64,000 bases of DNA from Melieria omissa (Eukaryota; Arthropoda; Insecta; Diptera; Ulidiidae): NCBI GenBank assembly GCA_963971225.1, contig OZ020268.1:38385348-38449347 (forward strand), read 5' to 3'. How positions within the stretch are numbered: position 1 is the first letter of the stretch; the number at the start of each line of letters is the position of its first letter. Both the position numbers and the translations under genes were made by a program. The notes beneath the pieces were generated by a model. The model was not told where the DNA came from and did no database searches. It saw nothing but the letters and a program-made list of their open reading frames with translations. Below are positions 36,047 to 48,589 of the stretch, piece by piece.

Positions 36047-36372
36047 TGTTACGAATACTAAGTCTAGTGGGCTGTTACGTATCACTAGATTGTGCAATTT
36101 GAAAATAAGACAACTTTAATTATCCCAACGCAGTCAATAAAAACCAACCATGATGATCGCGACCATCATTGCCAGGTTGGACTAAAAGTTTCCATCATTG
36201 CCAGGTTGGACTAAAAGTAGCCATCATTGCCAGGTTGGTCTAAAAGTGTCCATCATTGCCAGGTTGGCCTAAATGTTCCCCTTATTATCGCGGCCGTCGT
36301 TGCCAGATTGAATTATAGCACGGCGCGTAGCGACAGGGTTGCTTTGCACAGCGACAGACTGTCATCGTTACA
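36047..36372 (+). mobile_element. Solo LTR
   Basis: A 326-bp unit starting TGTTACGAATAC and ending CATCGTTACA, flanked by ATAT on both sides (36043-36046 and 36373-36376), as expected of a 4-bp-duplicating Gypsy-type LTR. An AATAAA lies near 36136. No internal retroelement sequence is attached, so it is a solo LTR. Orientation is taken from the poly(A) signal. Confidence 0.6.
36163..36278 (+). repeat. 29-bp minisatellite, four copies, inside the LTR
   Basis: Units start CCATCATTGCCAGGTTGG at 36163, 36192, 36221 and 36250, each 29 bp, with one or a few changes between units. There are no spacers. Confidence 0.95.
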
Positions 36373-36514
36373 ATATGTACATATTTTTAATTATACTTCG
36401 ATGTAGCAAAAGCATTAGAAGTTTAGGAAGAAAATGCATTTCACTTTTTAAGAACTTGTCTTTTACTATCTAGAAGACGATAGAATAATTTGGACAACTC
36501 TTTCTTTGACTCTC

Positions 36515-36680
36515 TAGGTAATCTAGCTGACAGGACGACTCACAGTATATTAGACTTCGCAAGGAACTCAAGTTGCGCACGGGATGAGCGGACTTCAGTT
36601 CAATTGACTGTGATGGAGCAATAGGCAAAGTGGGCTTCGTCTTGGGGCAGCCACTCCTATCTACTTATCCACCTATTCCC
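36515..36680 (+). mobile_element. LINE 3'-end fragment, family copy 2
   Basis: GACTTCGCAAGGAACTCAAG followed by a decayed stretch and GGGGCAGCCACTCCTATC matches, in order, the minus-strand fragments at 21140-21300 and 44495-44665. Confidence 0.5.
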
Positions 36681-39339
36681 ATATATTTTTTAAGCAAACA
36701 ACTAGATTCCCCGTTGCATTGACTCGTTTAAAAAAAATCCGTCGTTGTTCTGGTACTTAAAGGCTTTATTCCCAATTGATTTTGTGCTTTAAGAATTCAT
36801 GCATTTTGAGTGTTTATGTGATGTGTAATGTGTTGTAAGGGTGGACAGGAAGGCTGCAAGTCTTCCACAGAACTCAGTTCATTTGGGACCATTGTAAAAT
36901 ACACATGAGGGATTTTACTCGTTTTGTGAAATGTGTATTCAACACTGTTTTTTCCAATATATGTTACAGCACACATTTCAAGCACATGGGGAGGGGCGGG
37001 GGAGGATTTTGAGGGTTAATCTGTGCTATCAGCAACAAACAGCAAACTACTTACAGTGAAATAATTGTCTACCAACGCTTTGCGAATCTAACAGCTATCA
37101 AATTATTCATTAAAAATACAAAACTACCATTTTACCCCCTAAGCTTTAATTTAAATACGGCGTAATATTGAAGCGGAAATTATTCTTGAAAAGAAAAACC
37201 TTTTGATATTTAAATTTAATTCTCAGTGCGGATGCAAGTGATGCATCACAAAGCTGCGCTAAGCCCCTACAACGCATCCTATGCAAATGTAAACAAAGCG
37301 AACTAGATGCACATACAAAACTAAAAGGCACACACACACAGATGCACACCGAGACGCATTTGTGCTGCGACCCCCACACAAGCGAACAATACGCATCAGA
37401 GTCTGCTCAACTATGGAACTGTGCACAGCCGCCTGTGAGCGCTTAGATACAACTTAATGCGAGAAATCGTGCGATTGTGATTGTGTTGGATTCTGGAGCA
37501 AGGTCATTGGAATGGCTGGCGAATATGCGAATGTGCGGAGGCGCGGAGGTGCACTGCACTGTGCAATGCGGCACTGTGTCAGCGGTGCGGTGCGGAGCGG
37601 ACCGGCGCTGCGTCATGTGCTATGCGCCTTGCCGTTTCTATTCGATGTGTTGTGTGCTGTGTTGCCGAGCGCCGTGAACTGATGAGCAATGAGCAATTTT
37701 TGCTTTTATTGTGTGCGCAATGGGCAGCGCAAAGTTTAATACTTGGCGCGCACGGAACGAGGACAAGGTGAGCACTGTAATCCTTTTAGATGGTTAATGA
37801 GTTGCGTTGCAAAAGTTTAAATTAAATTTCTGACTGTTAACGGCCGCGTGTTGAGCTTATTGGCGTTTTGTTTGTTTTTGTTTTTCATTCCATTGTTGCG
37901 TTATATATTACGATGCAACATATTTATGACGCTGTAAAGCATAATTAGGATTTTATCGTCAATAGGAATTTTTCATGTTGGCCTTTGAACATGGCCAGCT
38001 TTCATTAATTGCTTTCATTAACAGTTGTTCTTTGCATTTTTCGAATTTTTTTGCATTCATTTTTTCTGAGAGTTGCATTAATTTGCATATGGCGTGGCGC
38101 GAGTAGTGAAAGGTGGCGGGCGCGTGGTAAAGGTCAACCTCACACATTACGCATTACGTATACGCCCCGATTAACATGAACAAGCATTGGCACAGCGCAG
38201 CATTGGGGCGCACAAGCATAAAATATTTAACAACACTAACTGCGCAGCGGTTTGCGGGCGAGCGCCTGAAGGTAATTTCAACGTTAGATAGCAGAACAGG
38301 ATATTACAAAAACAACGAACATTAACGTGTTGCGCGAAAGATGTTAAAAGTAATGACGAAGCTGCGGGAATACTAAAAACTGAAAGGATGCGGCTGGTGG
38401 TGGGGTGAAGTGAGGCCATTAGAGATGAGGTACGTTGAGATAAGGTGAAATGAGGTGGACAAGGTGGGTAAGGTAATGTGACACGGGTACGTTGTGGCTG
38501 CTGCAAGACAACAAATGTGTTGTTGGGTATTTGTGTCGGTTGGCGATGTTAAAAATTTGAATAATTTCATTGATGTGCATAATAAAAATTAACAACACTA
38601 AAACGACAACAACGAAAACCCAAAAGTTAATTGTGTTTCAAGGTAAACAATCTAATGACGCTGTCTGCTTGTATCAGCATTTTGGTCAGCACTTTTTCCA
38701 TATACACTTCTACATAACGGCATTTGTACATATATACTGATACACCATAAATATTAATTACATTTCAACTAAACTAACAAGCCAAGACAAAGCAAATAAC
38801 ATAATTAATGCGCCCGCAGCGCCCACAATCTGCCATCCGGCCGCATTGCGGTCGTTGCTACGGCACTGCGGTCGGCTCCTCGTGCCTTCGTATGCAAGGA
38901 TATTGATTTCGGCACACATGCGCGCGTTTAGTTACAATTACAGTTACAGTTACAGCCACAGTAACAGGCGAAATGTAATAAATGCGCACGCGAAGCAAAT
39001 AAAAAAATATGAAGGCAGCCCAACCCAAAACAACACAACACAGTGTGGCCAATGTAAAGCGAAGTACAGAAAAACAATATGGAATTATCATAAATAAATT
39101 AAGTAAAGAAATAGTGTATGTGTTTCTCTTGGACTTTTAAGCGTCAGAAATAATGTCAGACCCCTTTTTGAAGCTTGAGTGCTGCTCTACCGCTCTTCAA
39201 ATGCTGCAAAGGGTATGAAGACAAGAATGGTTTACAACGATGCTTCGACATTTTTTATTTTCTTAAACGTTTCGCTATTTTATTTTCCAATAGCAAAATG
39301 CCACTTTGTGAACATCTACGCTATCTTTGACATTCCCCA
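36681..39339. other. Noncoding with less AT-rich islands
   Basis: Islands at 37200-37780 and 38080-38530 contain frames on both strands but no recognisable protein. An imperfect (ACAGTT)n tract lies at 38933-38963. No transposon was recognised. Confidence 0.45.
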
Positions 39340-39666
39340 ATAAAAAGTTGTAGGTTGGTCGGTAGCTTGATTCGCAACCTTTAAGACATCACTCAGGCTT
39401 TGTGGCGTATTATGTTACCATGACGGAGGGGGGAAGGAGGATTTCAACTATTAACTTCCAGTTGATGAAAGCCACTTGTTGGCTCTGATGAATTTGTATA
39501 TTGAATTCGAATATTGCTTGGGGTGTCTTCTCGAGACCTCCTAAGCAGTTTGGGAAGTGCTAACGCAAGTATCAGGACAGCGTTCTCGCAAGTTCTAAAC
39601 ATGTGCAGAGGAAGTGCTCAACGATTTCCTCGAAGTCTACATCGCCACAGCCTCTGTAGAAGTCTT
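39340..39666 (-). mobile_element. LINE C-terminal fragment
   Basis: The minus strand reads FYRGCGDVDFEEIVEHFLCT, close to the Cys/His motif that ends insect LINE ORF2 (FCRSC.DE...EH.LC.C). The following stretch is similar to minus-strand 50040-49725. It abuts another LINE 3' end. Confidence 0.6.
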
Positions 39667-40925
39667 TGTAGGTTAATTAGGTTAGGTTAAAGTGGCTGTC
39701 TAAGCTTGGAACTTGCCGACAGACACTCTTAGACCACGAAATGGGTCCGTTGTGACAAGGAAAGTGTCTGTCTTACTGCAAGTCGAAGAGCCCAATCGAG
39801 CCAATTTGAAATGTGGATGAACTCCAGTAAGTCTCTGATGTTGACTGAATTGAGGTCATTCAAGTTGTCGAAGAAGGAAGAACCTAGAAATTTTCATCTT
39901 CGTCTAGAGAGAGACGACCATTGGCAAAGAACGCAACTACTCTCTTTCTACTCTTCATCATGACAACTGTGGCAATAGTCCCAACTGTTGATATAAGTCG
40001 TTATACAACAGACCCAATTTGTTGGCGTATAGACCAATGAGGCAAACGTAAAATATTTGGCCCTGTTCGTAGTGGCGACGATTATCATATACGAACCAAC
40101 AATGAGCTCTATGAGCTCTCTAAAGACATGGACGTAGCGCAGCGAATTAAAATTCAGCGGCTACGCTGGCTTGGCCATGTATGCTGTATGGATGACGAAA
40201 CTCCGGCGAAAAAGATGTTCAGTGCGGTAGTTGGAGGTCGACGACGAACGTATCTCCGGCGGAAGGACCAAATTGAGGAGGCCCTATTTTCACTTCGCGT
40301 GGAAAGCAGAAACGCCTGGAGAGAGCTTTTGCTGCAGGCGGTAGCCTGGTAACGGGTAGTTATGGCTAGTTAAGTAAGTAAGTAAGTACATCAATGAGGC
40401 AGCGACCAGTATTGACTCCCACGACAAACCCTATGGAGGGTTTGTTTAGTAGAATCAGTTTACTCGATCTTCTCTGGTTGGTCGTAGGCCGGTTCTGTCT
40501 TGCAGTAGTGCACGTTTGTTCTTCGAGCCATATAATGTAAATAATTTTGAGTTGATTCCCACTTTCTCTTCAGCATTGATGCTTCGTAGCTTCGTGTCTG
40601 CCAACTTGCCAGCTCATCGCCTATACAGTTTCCCCCTATGTCCTTGTGCCCAGGCACCCAGTAGAGATGCACTTTTTACTGCTCGGAAATCTCATTTAGA
40701 GATTTGTGGCAGTGGAGGTCTGATTTTGAACGAAGAGTAGCGCTTAGTAGATCTTTTATAGCTAATTGGCTGTCTTTGTGAATGATTACGTCTCTATAGA
40801 AGATTGCATTTAATTTAAGCTGGGCAGCTGTCCCTCTAATGACTCTAAGTTCAGCTTGGAATACACTTCAGTGGTCTTGTCTACAGGACATTCAAAGGTT
40901 AAGTATATACTTGCAGTATGCTCCT
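39667..40925 (-). mobile_element. LINE 3' half with RNase H remnant
   Basis: Reading the minus strand from 40870: VFQAELRVIRGTAAQL, then HKDSQLAIKDLLS, a stop, then LYWVPGHKDIGGNCIGDELA. These are the Glu, Asp and His/Asp segments of an RNase H domain as in R1/Jockey/I-type elements. It continues with VGVNTGRCLIG, is interrupted by an inserted LINE fragment (40045-40391), resumes with YCHSCHDEE and SLSRRRKFLG, and ends in a 3' UTR with AGACAGCCACTTTAACCTAA. Frame breaks show it is dead. Confidence 0.8.
40045..40391 (+). mobile_element. LINE 3' fragment, copy 3, with target duplication
   Basis: Flanked by CAATGAGGCA at 40035-40044 and 40392-40401. It reads NNELYELSKDMDVAQRIK, LRWLGHVCCMDDETPAKKMF and LRRKDQIEEALFSLRVES, and ends in an (AAGT)n tail at 40370-40387. 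It landed inside the minus-strand LINE. Confidence 0.85.
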
Positions 40926-43479
40926 CTGTAGACTCTGTCATTCATCTTTGAACTGTATCCCTTAGTTCTATCAGTTATCCCTCGTGGGGAGTTTTGCACT
41001 AAACAGCGGTTAAAATAGGGATTTAGGGAGATATTTTATAGTAAATTTGCAATGTTTTAACCCTTTCCGACATGAAAATAAGAGCCCGCTGTATGAATTG
41101 TATGGGCTGTAGTCCAATATATTGGAAATTGTGACTGAAAGGGTTTAATGGAATTCTGTTGACAATGGTAACGTGTTCTATGTCTGTTCTTGTACAGACT
41201 GTCACGAAGAGTTAAATAGTTTACTAACATTCTTAAAAATGGTCTGATCACGTTCATTTACTCAGTTCGTTTGCTAGCAAGAGGTTCAGTATAATGTATA
41301 TCGAGTTTTGTCATTAACTAGGCGCCTTTGGGAATTTGTGTGCATATCAGAAGATTACCAAACAAATATACGGGCTTTAATTAATTAATTTTTCTCATGA
41401 TGCTAACTTATTGCAAATTACCCAACTCTCCACACAAGTTTTTGTATCCAAAAGATGTTTTGTCTACTTTATGTTTTTCTGTTTAATCCCGTATGAACTT
41501 TTCCCATACAAACCAAGTCTCGTTGCGCACATTAAACGTCACATATCAAGCGAATTTATATGCAGCGACAGCGACAAAGAACCCAATTCGCATTCATCTT
41601 GTCCATCCAACATGTGTGCGTGCTTGTGTTGCTTAATAGAAATTGAGGCAAATTACACACACACATGCAATGCGTGTCCGCTTCTTCAACTGTTTACGTA
41701 TGTGCGGCATTTAAAATGCAACAAGCCCACAAAAGATGTGCGCGCAATTGATTTATGCATGCGACTGTCAGTCAGCAGCACAAACAAACAAACAGCTAAC
41801 TGAATCAGACAAGCAAACAGATAGACAGACTGCAAAAAGTGTATTCACACGCGCCAACTGCGAGTGTGTCGACGTTGTGGTGTGGGGAAATTGCATTTTA
41901 ATCAAATTTTAATCAAACGGCATACAACATAAAATGCAGTGAACATCAACGTTGGCTGCTGCAACGACTTGATGTTGAATCATGTCAAGGACGTTTGTAG
42001 CACTTTCTGGTTCGTTTAGCATAAAGTGCGCACTGCCATTTATGCAGCAACTCAGTTGTGACTATATGTATGTGCATACATGTAAATATGTAATAATATG
42101 TAATAAGTATATGTAAATATGTAATAATTACTGCTTGATTTTTGCAATTAAACTCACAAATAAACTCAAATAAACTTTTGAACTCAAATTAAAGATTGTA
42201 TTTTCAATAGTCTACCACAGCAGTCATACGCGGCGTATGCGTAACATTTAAAACGTAAAAATTGTGCGCTGTGTTGAGGCGTTTCGATGTCGCACATTTT
42301 TTATTTGACATTTCCAAATAAATTGCAAGTTTTTTGTGTCATTCGGCCATTTTCAGCAAAACTGCTGTGCTCAATGTTGCGTAAACGTTGCGAGTGACTG
42401 CCGCAGCTTGAGTGCCTACGCTGATACACATATACATACATAGTATACAATACATAGCATACAATACATAAAAGTATTCGGTTGACTCATAAGTGGGATG
42501 CTCGCAGTTTGCTGTTGTTGACAATTCAAACTGTTATAAAATAAATTTCGGTGGAAAATCAAAAATTCTTGGTGTGTTATATGTGTTGACACATTTTGGT
42601 TGTTTTGCAATTTGCCATAATGTGAAATGTGTAACAATCTTACAACGGCAAATAACAACGTTATATAAATTCAATTCGTTTCTAGAGTAATGCAAACAAT
42701 TTGATTTTGAAGCATGAACAAAAATTTAAACATGTGCACAGATTCACAGAAGCTTTTTGCTTTCATTTTATAAGCATTCTTGCTTATGGATGGAAACATA
42801 TTTGATTTACTCTAAACCAATAAAGAGAGAAGAATGAAGTTAAGAGGTATGATACTGCAGATTGAGAATCAAGATGTGTATTTTTTTCTTAATTTTACTA
42901 GCATATCTTGACCTTGAAAGTTCCAAATAGAAAATTTAGTGAAATATTTTATTTAATGCCTATCATCCGAAAATATTGAAAAAAATCTTTGAAATGTATA
43001 TTTTTAAAATTTTAAAGTCCTTTTATCAGAGCAGAAAGTCCTTAGCTCAGGAAATGGAAAACGGAGTACGCCAGCTTACTATGAATGACCATTACTTTCA
43101 CGACTTTATCAACATTTGGATGGGTTTCGACAAAAGTGATTTTTTTGTCGCACAATTTTATGTTTGATATTTTGAAATATTACATATTTATATTAAAATA
43201 TTAAAATTTTTTAGTTCAATTGAGGGAGACCTTCAGGCAATTCTATTCCTTTTTACGAGCCTGTTTCAGAATGTACACTATTTGATACTCAAACTTTAAT
43301 TTACTAAGGATTATCAAGTTTTTATACCATCCGAGTAGTAATTGGTTGCTTCGTTTTTAGGCACACAAATTCACATCTGCTTGCGAATTATTGTGGAACA
43401 AAAATGGCTCTATCCAGCCCCAGCCAAAAAATATCACATTGTTTACATATATAAGAATGGACTCAGATATTTACTTAGT
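40926..43479. other. Noncoding
   Basis: AT-rich with an ATGTAAATATGTAATA-type repeat at about 42080-42130 and a less AT-rich island at 41440-41900. No gene or transposon landmark was recognised. Confidence 0.45.
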
Positions 43480-43490
43480 ACAACTAAATC

Positions 43491-43815
43491 GCAGTCGCCG
43501 TGGCTCAGCTGGCTAGTGCGTTGGGCCGCGAGTCAAATGCGATGCACGAGCCCAGGTTCAATACTCCGTTGCGTTAACACCGAAAAAAAAGAACAACAAC
43601 AATTTTTCTTTCGGCGGCTGTCCTCTCAGCAGAAAATGGCGAACCTCTGAGAGTAAAATTGCCTATGAAAAGGTTCCCAATTCGCCGTTCGGAATCGGCA
43701 TAAAACTGTAGGTCCCTTCCAACCTTGAAAAAATTCACACGCACAACGTGGATGGTTGCGGGTAGCTAGGCCTTAGTCTCGTAATCGGGCTGTCGTTCCA
43801 GCCAAAAAGAAGAAG
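43491..43815 (+). mobile_element. tRNA-derived SINE (type 2), full length, with 11-bp target duplication
   Basis: ACAACTAAATC at 43480-43490 and 43816-43826 brackets the element. It opens GCAGTCGCCGTGGCTCAGCT with an A box and has a B box (GGTTCAATACT) near 43555. The body holds GCCGTTCGGAATCGGC and AAACTGTAGGTCCC, shared with the type 1 SINE, and it ends in an A-rich tail. Confidence 0.9.
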
Positions 43816-43826
43816 ACAACTAAATC

Positions 43827-45040
43827 ACAAGTTCTGACTACCAGTTCACCGCATTATTTGCATTGTCCCAACTGAGATTACTGCTAACCACTGCCTGACT
43901 TGGTATCAAAAATAATATCGTCACGTTCTTCTATTATCGGGCAGCCACTCCCGTCTTTGGGCTCTGAGTGCAGTTTTAAAACATCATAAACTGTTTTTGA
44001 TGCTGCAAACCACTTAACGAGACAGTCTGGTAGCATATTATTCACCCAAGAAATTTTGGCTCGAGGAGATTTCAGTAAACTGCAAGGAAAATGAGTTCGT
44101 CTGAAAGGCAACGCTCCAAAAGTCTCTTTTAACGTTCAACTGGTCTCGCGCAAATTGTGCTCCTTCAAAATTTACGATTTCGATTTGGATTCAGGCTTTA
44201 AGTTCACCACAGAAGTGTCATTCCCGTCGGAATTGCACGCCACATTTTCTAATGCCAGTAAGTGCACGAGCTCTGTTTGATTGATTGTTTAAAATTTTTG
44301 TATTAAAAATAAAGGCTATCGATTCGATATCGATCGACCGCTTGAAGGCGAATCTGCGAGCTTTGTATTTTTATAGGATCCATAAAAAAGTATCTTCAAT
44401 AGGCTAAAGCTACAGAAGTTTTTGCACGTAACCTCGTTGTTCTCGCGAAACACCTGAGAAACATAATTGATTTTCTGATTAATCACTGTTCTGTTAGTAG
44501 ATAGGTAGGTAAGTAGGAGTGGCTGCCCAAAGGCTCACTGTGACACCACAATCAATCGAACTTACTTCCACTTACTCATTGCAAGAGTTTGAGCTTCTCA
44601 CGAAGCCTAGATTGTGAATAGTCAGTTGTCAGTTGGTTCACTTGGAGTGTCGAAGAATAAGTTACCCAGGTGAGGCTTCCAAGTACAGAAGGTAAAATGA
44701 CAACAACAAAACATCAGTGCCAAATGTCTCAGACACTTAAAAGTGGTCCTCACAGACAGAACATAGCATAAGTTATGATTTGCCTACCTTTTCCACGTTT
44801 GTTTGACTAAAATTTCAACACAGAATATTACGACCTGCGACAACCAATTTTTCTCACGAAAAAATATTTGATTTTTTTATCCTAAACTAATAAAGTTAGA
44901 AGGACGAAATTCAAAGGTGAAGTAGTTAAAATATTAGTCTACTAATATAAGACTTATTTAAGAAAATCGAAATATTGAACATTTTCAAACATATTCAATT
45001 TTAAAGCTGGAAAAAAGTAAAAAATGTAAGTAACTTACAC
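43827..45040. other. Noncoding, with unknown decayed sequence and LINE fragment
   Basis: A less AT-rich stretch at 43880-44300 has a 75-codon minus-strand frame and further open pieces that read like a decayed protein, but I do not recognise it. The LINE fragment at 44495-44665 follows. Confidence 0.4.
44495..44665 (-). mobile_element. LINE 3'-end fragment, family copy 3
   Basis: Closely similar to minus-strand 21300-21140: both share GAGCTTCTCACGAAGCCTAG and GTGGCTGCCCA on the plus strand. Confidence 0.65.
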
Positions 45041-45041
45041 A

Positions 45042-45364
45042 GCCGGCTTCAATAGTCCAGCGGATAGCGCGCTGGCTTCTCATACCGAGACCTTCTCATA
45101 GGTTCGAGTCCTTGCTCAAGCTGTTGAAAAACTCGTCTACTTTTATTGCTATCCACATGAAGCACCTTCACCTTCAAGTGTGGTAGGAAAATTACCAAAA
45201 AACCGCCCTTCGGATTCGGCGTCAAATTGTAGGTCCCCTCTCTCCCTTTCGCCATCCATTTGAAATGTGTGTTGTATTACATGTTGGAAAAAACAGTGTT
45301 GCATACAACTTTCAAATTAAGTGTGTCTCATACAGAGGCAACCACTACAACCAACCAACCAACC
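45042..45364 (+). mobile_element. tRNA-derived SINE (type 1), full-length copy
   Basis: A box TAGTCCAGCGG at 45053-45063 and B box GGTTCGAGTCC at 45101-45111. The body has TTCGGATTCGGCGTCAAATT and TGTAGGTCCCC, and the tail AGAGGCAACCACTACAACC ends in an (AACC)n run. No target duplication was found. Confidence 0.85.
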
Positions 45365-47804
45365 ATATTTTCCATGCCTTTTTGAACTTGCGCACCAAAA
45401 AATAAAATTTTTGTCAAGTTTGGGGTTTTATCTTTCTCTTGGTAGCCATGTTGGTACTTTATATTATGTTAAATTTTTTTAAATAAATGAAATATTCACT
45501 ACCTTCAAATTTTAAAGTAACTAAAACAAAACAGCCTGACATCAGAGAAAAAAACTAAAAACGCCGTTTTACTATATTAAGCGAATATATCGACTTGTTT
45601 GTGTGATTTCACATATTTTGATTTATGTTGCACGTTGTTATGCTTTATATATACTCGAATGTACTACACACAGACTTCATAAAGAACATACGACTTTGAC
45701 TTGGTATGTCTGCATCGTCAGTTTACTGTTGTTGTTAGGACTAATTACAGTCTACTTTCTAGCTTCGTTTGAAGCTCATCAATATTTATTCTATGCTTAT
45801 AAGAGCCTAAGTTTTAATTATTGTGGCATCACAACGGGCTTCTATGACATAAATAGCCAGCCAACGTAGTAGCTACTCCCACTTACAGCTCAATTCTCTT
45901 CTCATAGACAAAGTTTTAACGAATTGTGTTTATTTTGTATATAAGTGTAACTAAAGATTATTAATATTTCCCTTATTAGTGCACACGGTAGTAGAAAGGA
46001 ATGCAATTTAACACAACCGGCAAAACATTTGTTTTGAATAGTCACATAAAACAATTCGTAATTCATTTAATCAAAAATTTCTTATTAATGAAACAATATC
46101 AAAAAGTATCAAAAAGAAAATTATGAAAAATTGATAATAAAAACTGCATTAAACTTGGCTACAAAATATGAGTAAAACCAAATACAGAGCAAATTAAAAA
46201 GTTGCGCACATTTGCTGGCAAAATTTTTCAGCAACTTCAAGTAATAAAATATACATATAACCGCCATTCGTTTAAAAACTTTCCATTGCACAAACTCTCA
46301 GGAAAATGAAAAAAATAAACAAAAGATGAAGGCAACGATACGGCCGACCAATTCAATTACACCACAAACAAAAGCACAAAAGCGACTAAAAGCCATAAAT
46401 GACGCCGACAAAAGAGCAAAGTTTTATTCAATTTTGTCATTTACACACTTGATAAACGAACTTAGTGTAAAGCCACTGCAGGCAGCGAGCATGGCTGGCG
46501 CGCACGTTCCACTACATACACACACACACAAGTACATGTACATGTGTAGTAGTGTGTGGTATTTGTGTGCGTGGGCATTTGCGTAGTAATGCTGTAACTG
46601 AGAGTCGATAATGACGACATCGGCGCACAGCAACGACAGACAGCTTAAAAATGAAGCGTCAAATAAGCGCATGTGGGCCGGCTCGCGTATCGAACCATTG
46701 CAGCCATGCCCACGCGCTCTAATCGCATTTTAGCACATGCCAGCAATACGTAAATCTTTAAGCGGAAAGAAAGTAAAGGCTCTGAGTTTTGGTTTAATGC
46801 GCCGTCAATGTGAGTGGCAAGTTTGAAGTATTTCAAACTCTTTCAGACTCTTTGGTTCGAGCACAAGTTTAGTGGTTTGAATCACAACTCAATCAACCAA
46901 CTGACTAAAGTTCTGCTTTCGGCAGACAATGACTTCAAAGGCTCCCAATCTGCAAGTAGGGAACTCAGATTTCCTTCAATTCACGCTTAAAGTTGCACGT
47001 ATGCCTACACCAGCGCCAGCTATACAAACACTCATGTATGTATGTGTGTAAACTTTCAATGGCTGCGACTCGAACGAAAGTGTAAAAATCGCATGCGACA
47101 AAAATGCCCATGAAAACGAAACCGACACATTAAGCGTTAAATGAGCAACGTGCGACACGAAGGGTTCGGTTCGGTGGCCAATTTGCTGAACCGTCACCAA
47201 GCGCCGGCGGTCTGACCTACCGCCCACTCATATTAATTGCGCACTGAAGGGCAAACATTGCGTGCACACGAGTGCGCTTAACTACAAATACAATTTGTGT
47301 GCACCTGTGCGCCAGCGAACGCTGCTGTGGCAGCGTGTAGGTCGTTGATTGCGTTGCAGTGTTGTTTGTATTTTAAGCGTTGGCTTGTTGTGTCGTTGGT
47401 CGCTTTTAGGCGTTCAAGTAGCGGGGCGTTGCGGCCAAGTGGCGACGCTTTGATGTGGCTGATTATACGCCGCTGTTAGCTTTAGGAAATCAATTTTCAA
47501 TAAAGTACGCCAGCTGCTGTTAAATTTGTTGCCAGAAATTGTTGTGGTTATGTAAGTGGCCAATGTATTTCGGAACAACGACAGTGTAGGGTACACTAGT
47601 CGGGACTATAGTTAATTAAGAATGTCGGCTAAAAATAACATGGCAACAGCACGAATAAATTAGGCATTCATTTTCAATTCGCACACACACACACACAAAG
47701 ACACATGTAAATGCAGCATGTGCTGAGCGGCTACATTGGCAGTCATTAAGTACATGGAAAAAATTTGAACGAAATCAAGTTGTGAAATTCAAAAAGGTTT
47801 TAAA
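45365..47804. other. Noncoding
   Basis: AT-rich to about 46300, then a less AT-rich island at 46300-47500 with (CA)n near 46517-46530. No recognisable gene. Confidence 0.45.
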
Positions 47805-48303
47805 TTTGCATTACTTATGTTTCAAAGAAAATACAGAAACCATGCAACATGTATCAATCAGTGCTTTTGAAACTCACATTCGATCTTTGTGGCATAGTTT
47901 TAGGCGAAATTGTAATTGAACACATTTTAGTTGAATTCTCATTTGCGTTTTGCTAGTTTTGCCATCAAGAAATTTGCATTATTTATGTTTCAAGGAAAAT
48001 TTAATGAATACACAAACCATGAAACAAGTTTGAATCAGCGCTATTGAAACTCACAGTCGATCTTTGTGTCATAGTTTTAGGCGGAATTGTAATTGAATAT
48101 ATTTCAGGTGAACTCTCAGTTGCGCTTTGCCAGTTTCGCCATTAATAAATTTGCATTCAAAGAAAATTTAATGAATACACAAACCATGAAACAAGTTTCA
48201 ATCAGCGCTATTGAAACTTAAATTTAATCTTTGTGGCATAGTTTTAGGCGGAATAGTAATTGAATATATTTCAGATTAATTCTCAGTTGCGTTTTGCCAG
48301 TGG
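47805..48303. repeat. Tandem array, about 168-177 bp, three copies
   Basis: Units start TTTGCATT at 47805, 47973 and 48150. Each contains CACAAACCATGAAACAAG-like and GGCATAGTTTTAGGCGGAAT-like segments. The third is shortened at both ends. Confidence 0.9.
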
Positions 48304-48442
48304 GAAAATTCATCAAATCAAATCTCAATTCCATACAGAAAGATTACAGATACAGAAAACTGTATAGGGGTGAATAGTAAATATACGAGTAACTGGTTTG
48401 AGAAATAAAACTACTACGTAGAAACGTTAAGGGAAAACGTTG

Positions 48443-48589
48443 GCACTTGTGCTATTCTTGTAATTCTCATCTGTTTCATGTGGATAGCGATAGAAGTAGA
48501 TGAGCGTTTCCAGCCCGAGCTAGGAATCGAACATAGGACCTCGGTATGAGAAGCCAGCGCGCTACCCGCTAGGCTATCGAGGTCGGCCA
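48443..48589 (-). mobile_element. tRNA-derived SINE (type 1), 3'-truncated
   Basis: Minus strand: A box TAGCCTAGCGGGTAG, then GCGCTGGCTTCTCATACCGA and a B box GTTCGATTCC. The body stops after GAGAATTACAAGAATAGCAC, so only the head and proximal body remain. Confidence 0.85.

Noticed and set aside
36163..36278. CRISPR-like regular repeats
   Set aside because: The 29-bp units are directly abutting with no spacers and sit in a eukaryotic LTR.
43884..44111. 75-codon minus-strand frame as a gene
   Set aside because: It looks protein-like but is followed by frame breaks and lies among SINE and LINE debris; I cannot place it in a family.
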